64,000 bases of DNA from an uncultured Ectothiorhodospiraceae bacterium (GTDB lineage Bacteria; Pseudomonadota; Gammaproteobacteria; UBA6429; Thiohalophilaceae), in assembly GCA_947259575.1 (NCBI GenBank), contig CAMYMU010000024.1, forward strand, positions 124,001 to 188,000. Reading direction: 5' to 3'. A model generated the notes under the pieces. The model was given only the letters and a program-made list of their open reading frames with translations. It ran no database searches and was not told the DNA's origin. Made by a program: the position numbers and the translations under genes. This document shows positions 62,671 to 64,000 of the stretch, in pieces. How positions within the stretch are numbered: position 1 is the first letter of the stretch; every line of letters starts with the position of its first letter.

Positions 62671-64000
62671 ATGTTAGATGATGTTAAAGACTTGCTTGGC
62701 GAACAGGGTCCATTTGTAGAACAGTTGGACCAGTTTAGTATTCGCCCTCAGCAACAGGAAATGGCTGCGGCGATTGTTGATGCAATAGAAGCGCGAAGTG
62801 ATTTAATTGTAGAGGCTGGCACAGGTACGGGTAAAACCTTCGCTTATCTGGTTCCTGCGCTTTGTTCAGGTAAAAAAGTAATTATATCTACGGGAACAAA
62901 GAACCTTCAGGATCAATTATTCAATAAAGATATCCCGCTGGTAAGAAAAGCGCTAAACATTCCAGTAACCTGCGCCTTGTTAAAAGGACGCAGCAATTAT
63001 TTGTGTTTGCATCGCTATCGATTACAGAAACAGGAGTTAGATAAACTCCCACCTCGTTCGATTACACAATTGCAGAATGTAGAGCATTGGCTCACTCAAA
63101 CCAAAACCGGTGATATAGCCGAACATGTTGCTATTCCTGAAGGTGATCAAATTTGGCCACGTATTACCTCGACAAGTGATAATTGCATCGGCAGTGAGTG
63201 TGATGATTATCAACAGTGTTATGTCATGCAAGCCCGTAGAGACGCACAAGCAGCCGATCTCACTGTGATTAATCACCACTTGTTGTTATCAGATATGAAC
63301 TTGCAAGACGATGGCTTTGGTGATCTGCTGCCAACAGCGGATGCCTATATCATTGACGAAGCACACCAGCTGGCAGAGATCGCAACAAACTTCTTCGGTA
63401 CGGGGGTCAGTACCCAACAATTTATCGAGCTAGCCACCGATATCAAAAAAGAATACCTTGCACATATCAACGAGTCACAGGATATAAATAAACTCGCAGA
63501 TCGTATTGTTAAGACAACGCGTGACTTTCGTTTAATTTTCGGTGAAAAATCAAAACGCTCTCCCTGGAACGCTATCAGTGGTAATGAAAATGTCGTAAAA
63601 CAGGTCGATGAGCTTTATGAAGATCTGGAGGCTATGAAAGAGGCATTGAAGCCACTTTGTGAGCGAGCAACAGAGATTGAAAACTGTTTTACCCGGCTAA
63701 CTGTGTTGCAGGATAGACTCAATCAAGTCACGCAGACATCGACACCAGAACATGTGCATTGGTTTGAGGTGCATCATCGCTCGGTGAGTATGCATCTTAC
63801 CCCGTTAAATATTGCTGATGCTTTTCAATCACGTAAGGCGGCGAAAACAGGGGCATGGGTGTTTACCTCGGCAACACTTTCTGTTTCCGGTGGGTTTGAT
63901 TATTTTGTGAAAGGACTTGGCCTGACTGATTATCAAACTTTGCTGCTTGAAAGCCCATTCAATTTCCGCAAACAGGCATTACTGTATACACCGACAGGCT
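62671..64000 (+). CDS. yoaA: ATP-dependent helicase YoaA (DinG/XPD family), cut at window end
   Basis: The first 443 codons of a superfamily 2 iron-sulfur helicase. Walker A AGTGTGKT, the Fe-S cysteines NYLC and CIGSECDDYQQC, DEAH box (IIDEAHQL) and the motif TSATL are all visible, so the open frame is intact to the edge. In E. coli YoaA unwinds DNA with the HolC subunit during replication-fork repair. The remainder, including motif VI, lies beyond base 64000. Confidence 0.92.
   Translation, partial: MLDDVKDLLGEQGPFVEQLDQFSIRPQQQEMAAAIVDAIEARSDLIVEAGTGTGKTFAYLVPALCSGKKVIISTGTKNLQDQLFNKDIPLVRKALNIPVTCALLKGRSNYLCLHRYRLQKQELDKLPPRSITQLQNVEHWLTQTKTGDIAEHVAIPEGDQIWPRITSTSDNCIGSECDDYQQCYVMQARRDAQAADLTVINHHLLLSDMNLQDDGFGDLLPTADAYIIDEAHQLAEIATNFFGTGVSTQQFIELATDIKKEYLAHINESQDINKLADRIVKTTRDFRLIFGEKSKRSPWNAISGNENVVKQVDELYEDLEAMKEALKPLCERATEIENCFTRLTVLQDRLNQVTQTSTPEHVHWFEVHHRSVSMHLTPLNIADAFQSRKAAKTGAWVFTSATLSVSGGFDYFVKGLGLTDYQTLLLESPFNFRKQALLYTPTG

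Noticed and set aside
1-64000. tRNA, rRNA, CRISPR arrays, insertion sequences, prophage or attachment sites
   Set aside because: Reading through intergenic regions showed no T-loop/anticodon patterns, no regularly spaced repeats, and no transposase or integrase genes.

Overview
This window is a stretch of chromosome from a free-living gammaproteobacterium with moderately AT-leaning DNA. The assignment rests on the gene set: YbiT, BipA, EfpL/YeiP, MtfA, RlmA, MnmH/SelD, YoaA, a PBP1B, VF530, YcgN and PilT-type ATPases are together typical of that class. I could not place it at genus level. I found no rRNA, tRNA, CRISPR array, integrase or insertion sequence; the region reads as stable core genome with several accessory regulatory modules.

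Layout. 1-8.5 kb: the end of arfB, an SRPBCC-like membrane protein coupled to a fatty-acid desaturase, efpL, a YbaK-type deacylase, a possible macro-domain protein, mtfA, a lipoprotein resembling the periplasmic part of SecD, and a His/Arg-rich secreted DUF6515-like protein. 8.7-17.6 kb: housekeeping and envelope genes (hexose-6-P mutarotase, MipA/OmpV, YdjM-like hydrolase, GST, VF530 and RRM proteins, rlmA, BrkB-like, ybiT), then a 3' remnant of a diguanylate cyclase gene and a NYN nuclease. 17.7-20.7 kb: an RNA-remodelling island with rhlE, two near-identical cold-shock genes with duplicated leaders, and an RRM gene between them. In the first leader a 9-nt segment is exactly complementary to the ribosome-binding site.

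21.3-25.1 kb: a bufferin-type copper-response operon (precursor peptide, MNIO enzyme, DUF2063 partner) fused by overlapping genes to an ECF sigma factor and a one-TM putative anti-sigma factor. 25.2-31.3 kb: DUF3179, a DUF4124 protein with an internally duplicated module, YqjG, DUF4105 and a DEDDh exonuclease. 31.3-33.6 kb: a tandem DUF1538 membrane pair with a P-II-like protein and a CBS protein. 34.2-36.4 kb: selD-mnmH for selenouridine tRNA. 37.4-40.7 kb: a PhnD-like binding protein paired with a hybrid histidine kinase. 42-46.5 kb: bipA with an unusual leader hairpin, then a STAS/phosphatase-kinase partner-switching pair whose receiver domain is degenerate.

46.6-57.7 kb: a tetR-tolC-RND efflux operon without an adaptor gene, with a perfect 18-bp palindrome in front of tetR. 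It converges on a compact five-gene operon: an unknown protein, a HEAT-repeat Ser/Thr kinase, two PilT-type ATPases and an FHA protein. This is the strongest candidate for an under-described system, plausibly phospho-signalling tied to type IV pilus retraction. 57.9-64 kb: an NlpC/P60 lipoprotein, an orphan Gln/Arg-rich protein, PBP1B with a Lys-rich cytoplasmic tail and an overlapping TPR lipoprotein (LpoP-like), an unknown protein, and the start of the helicase gene yoaA, cut by the window end.
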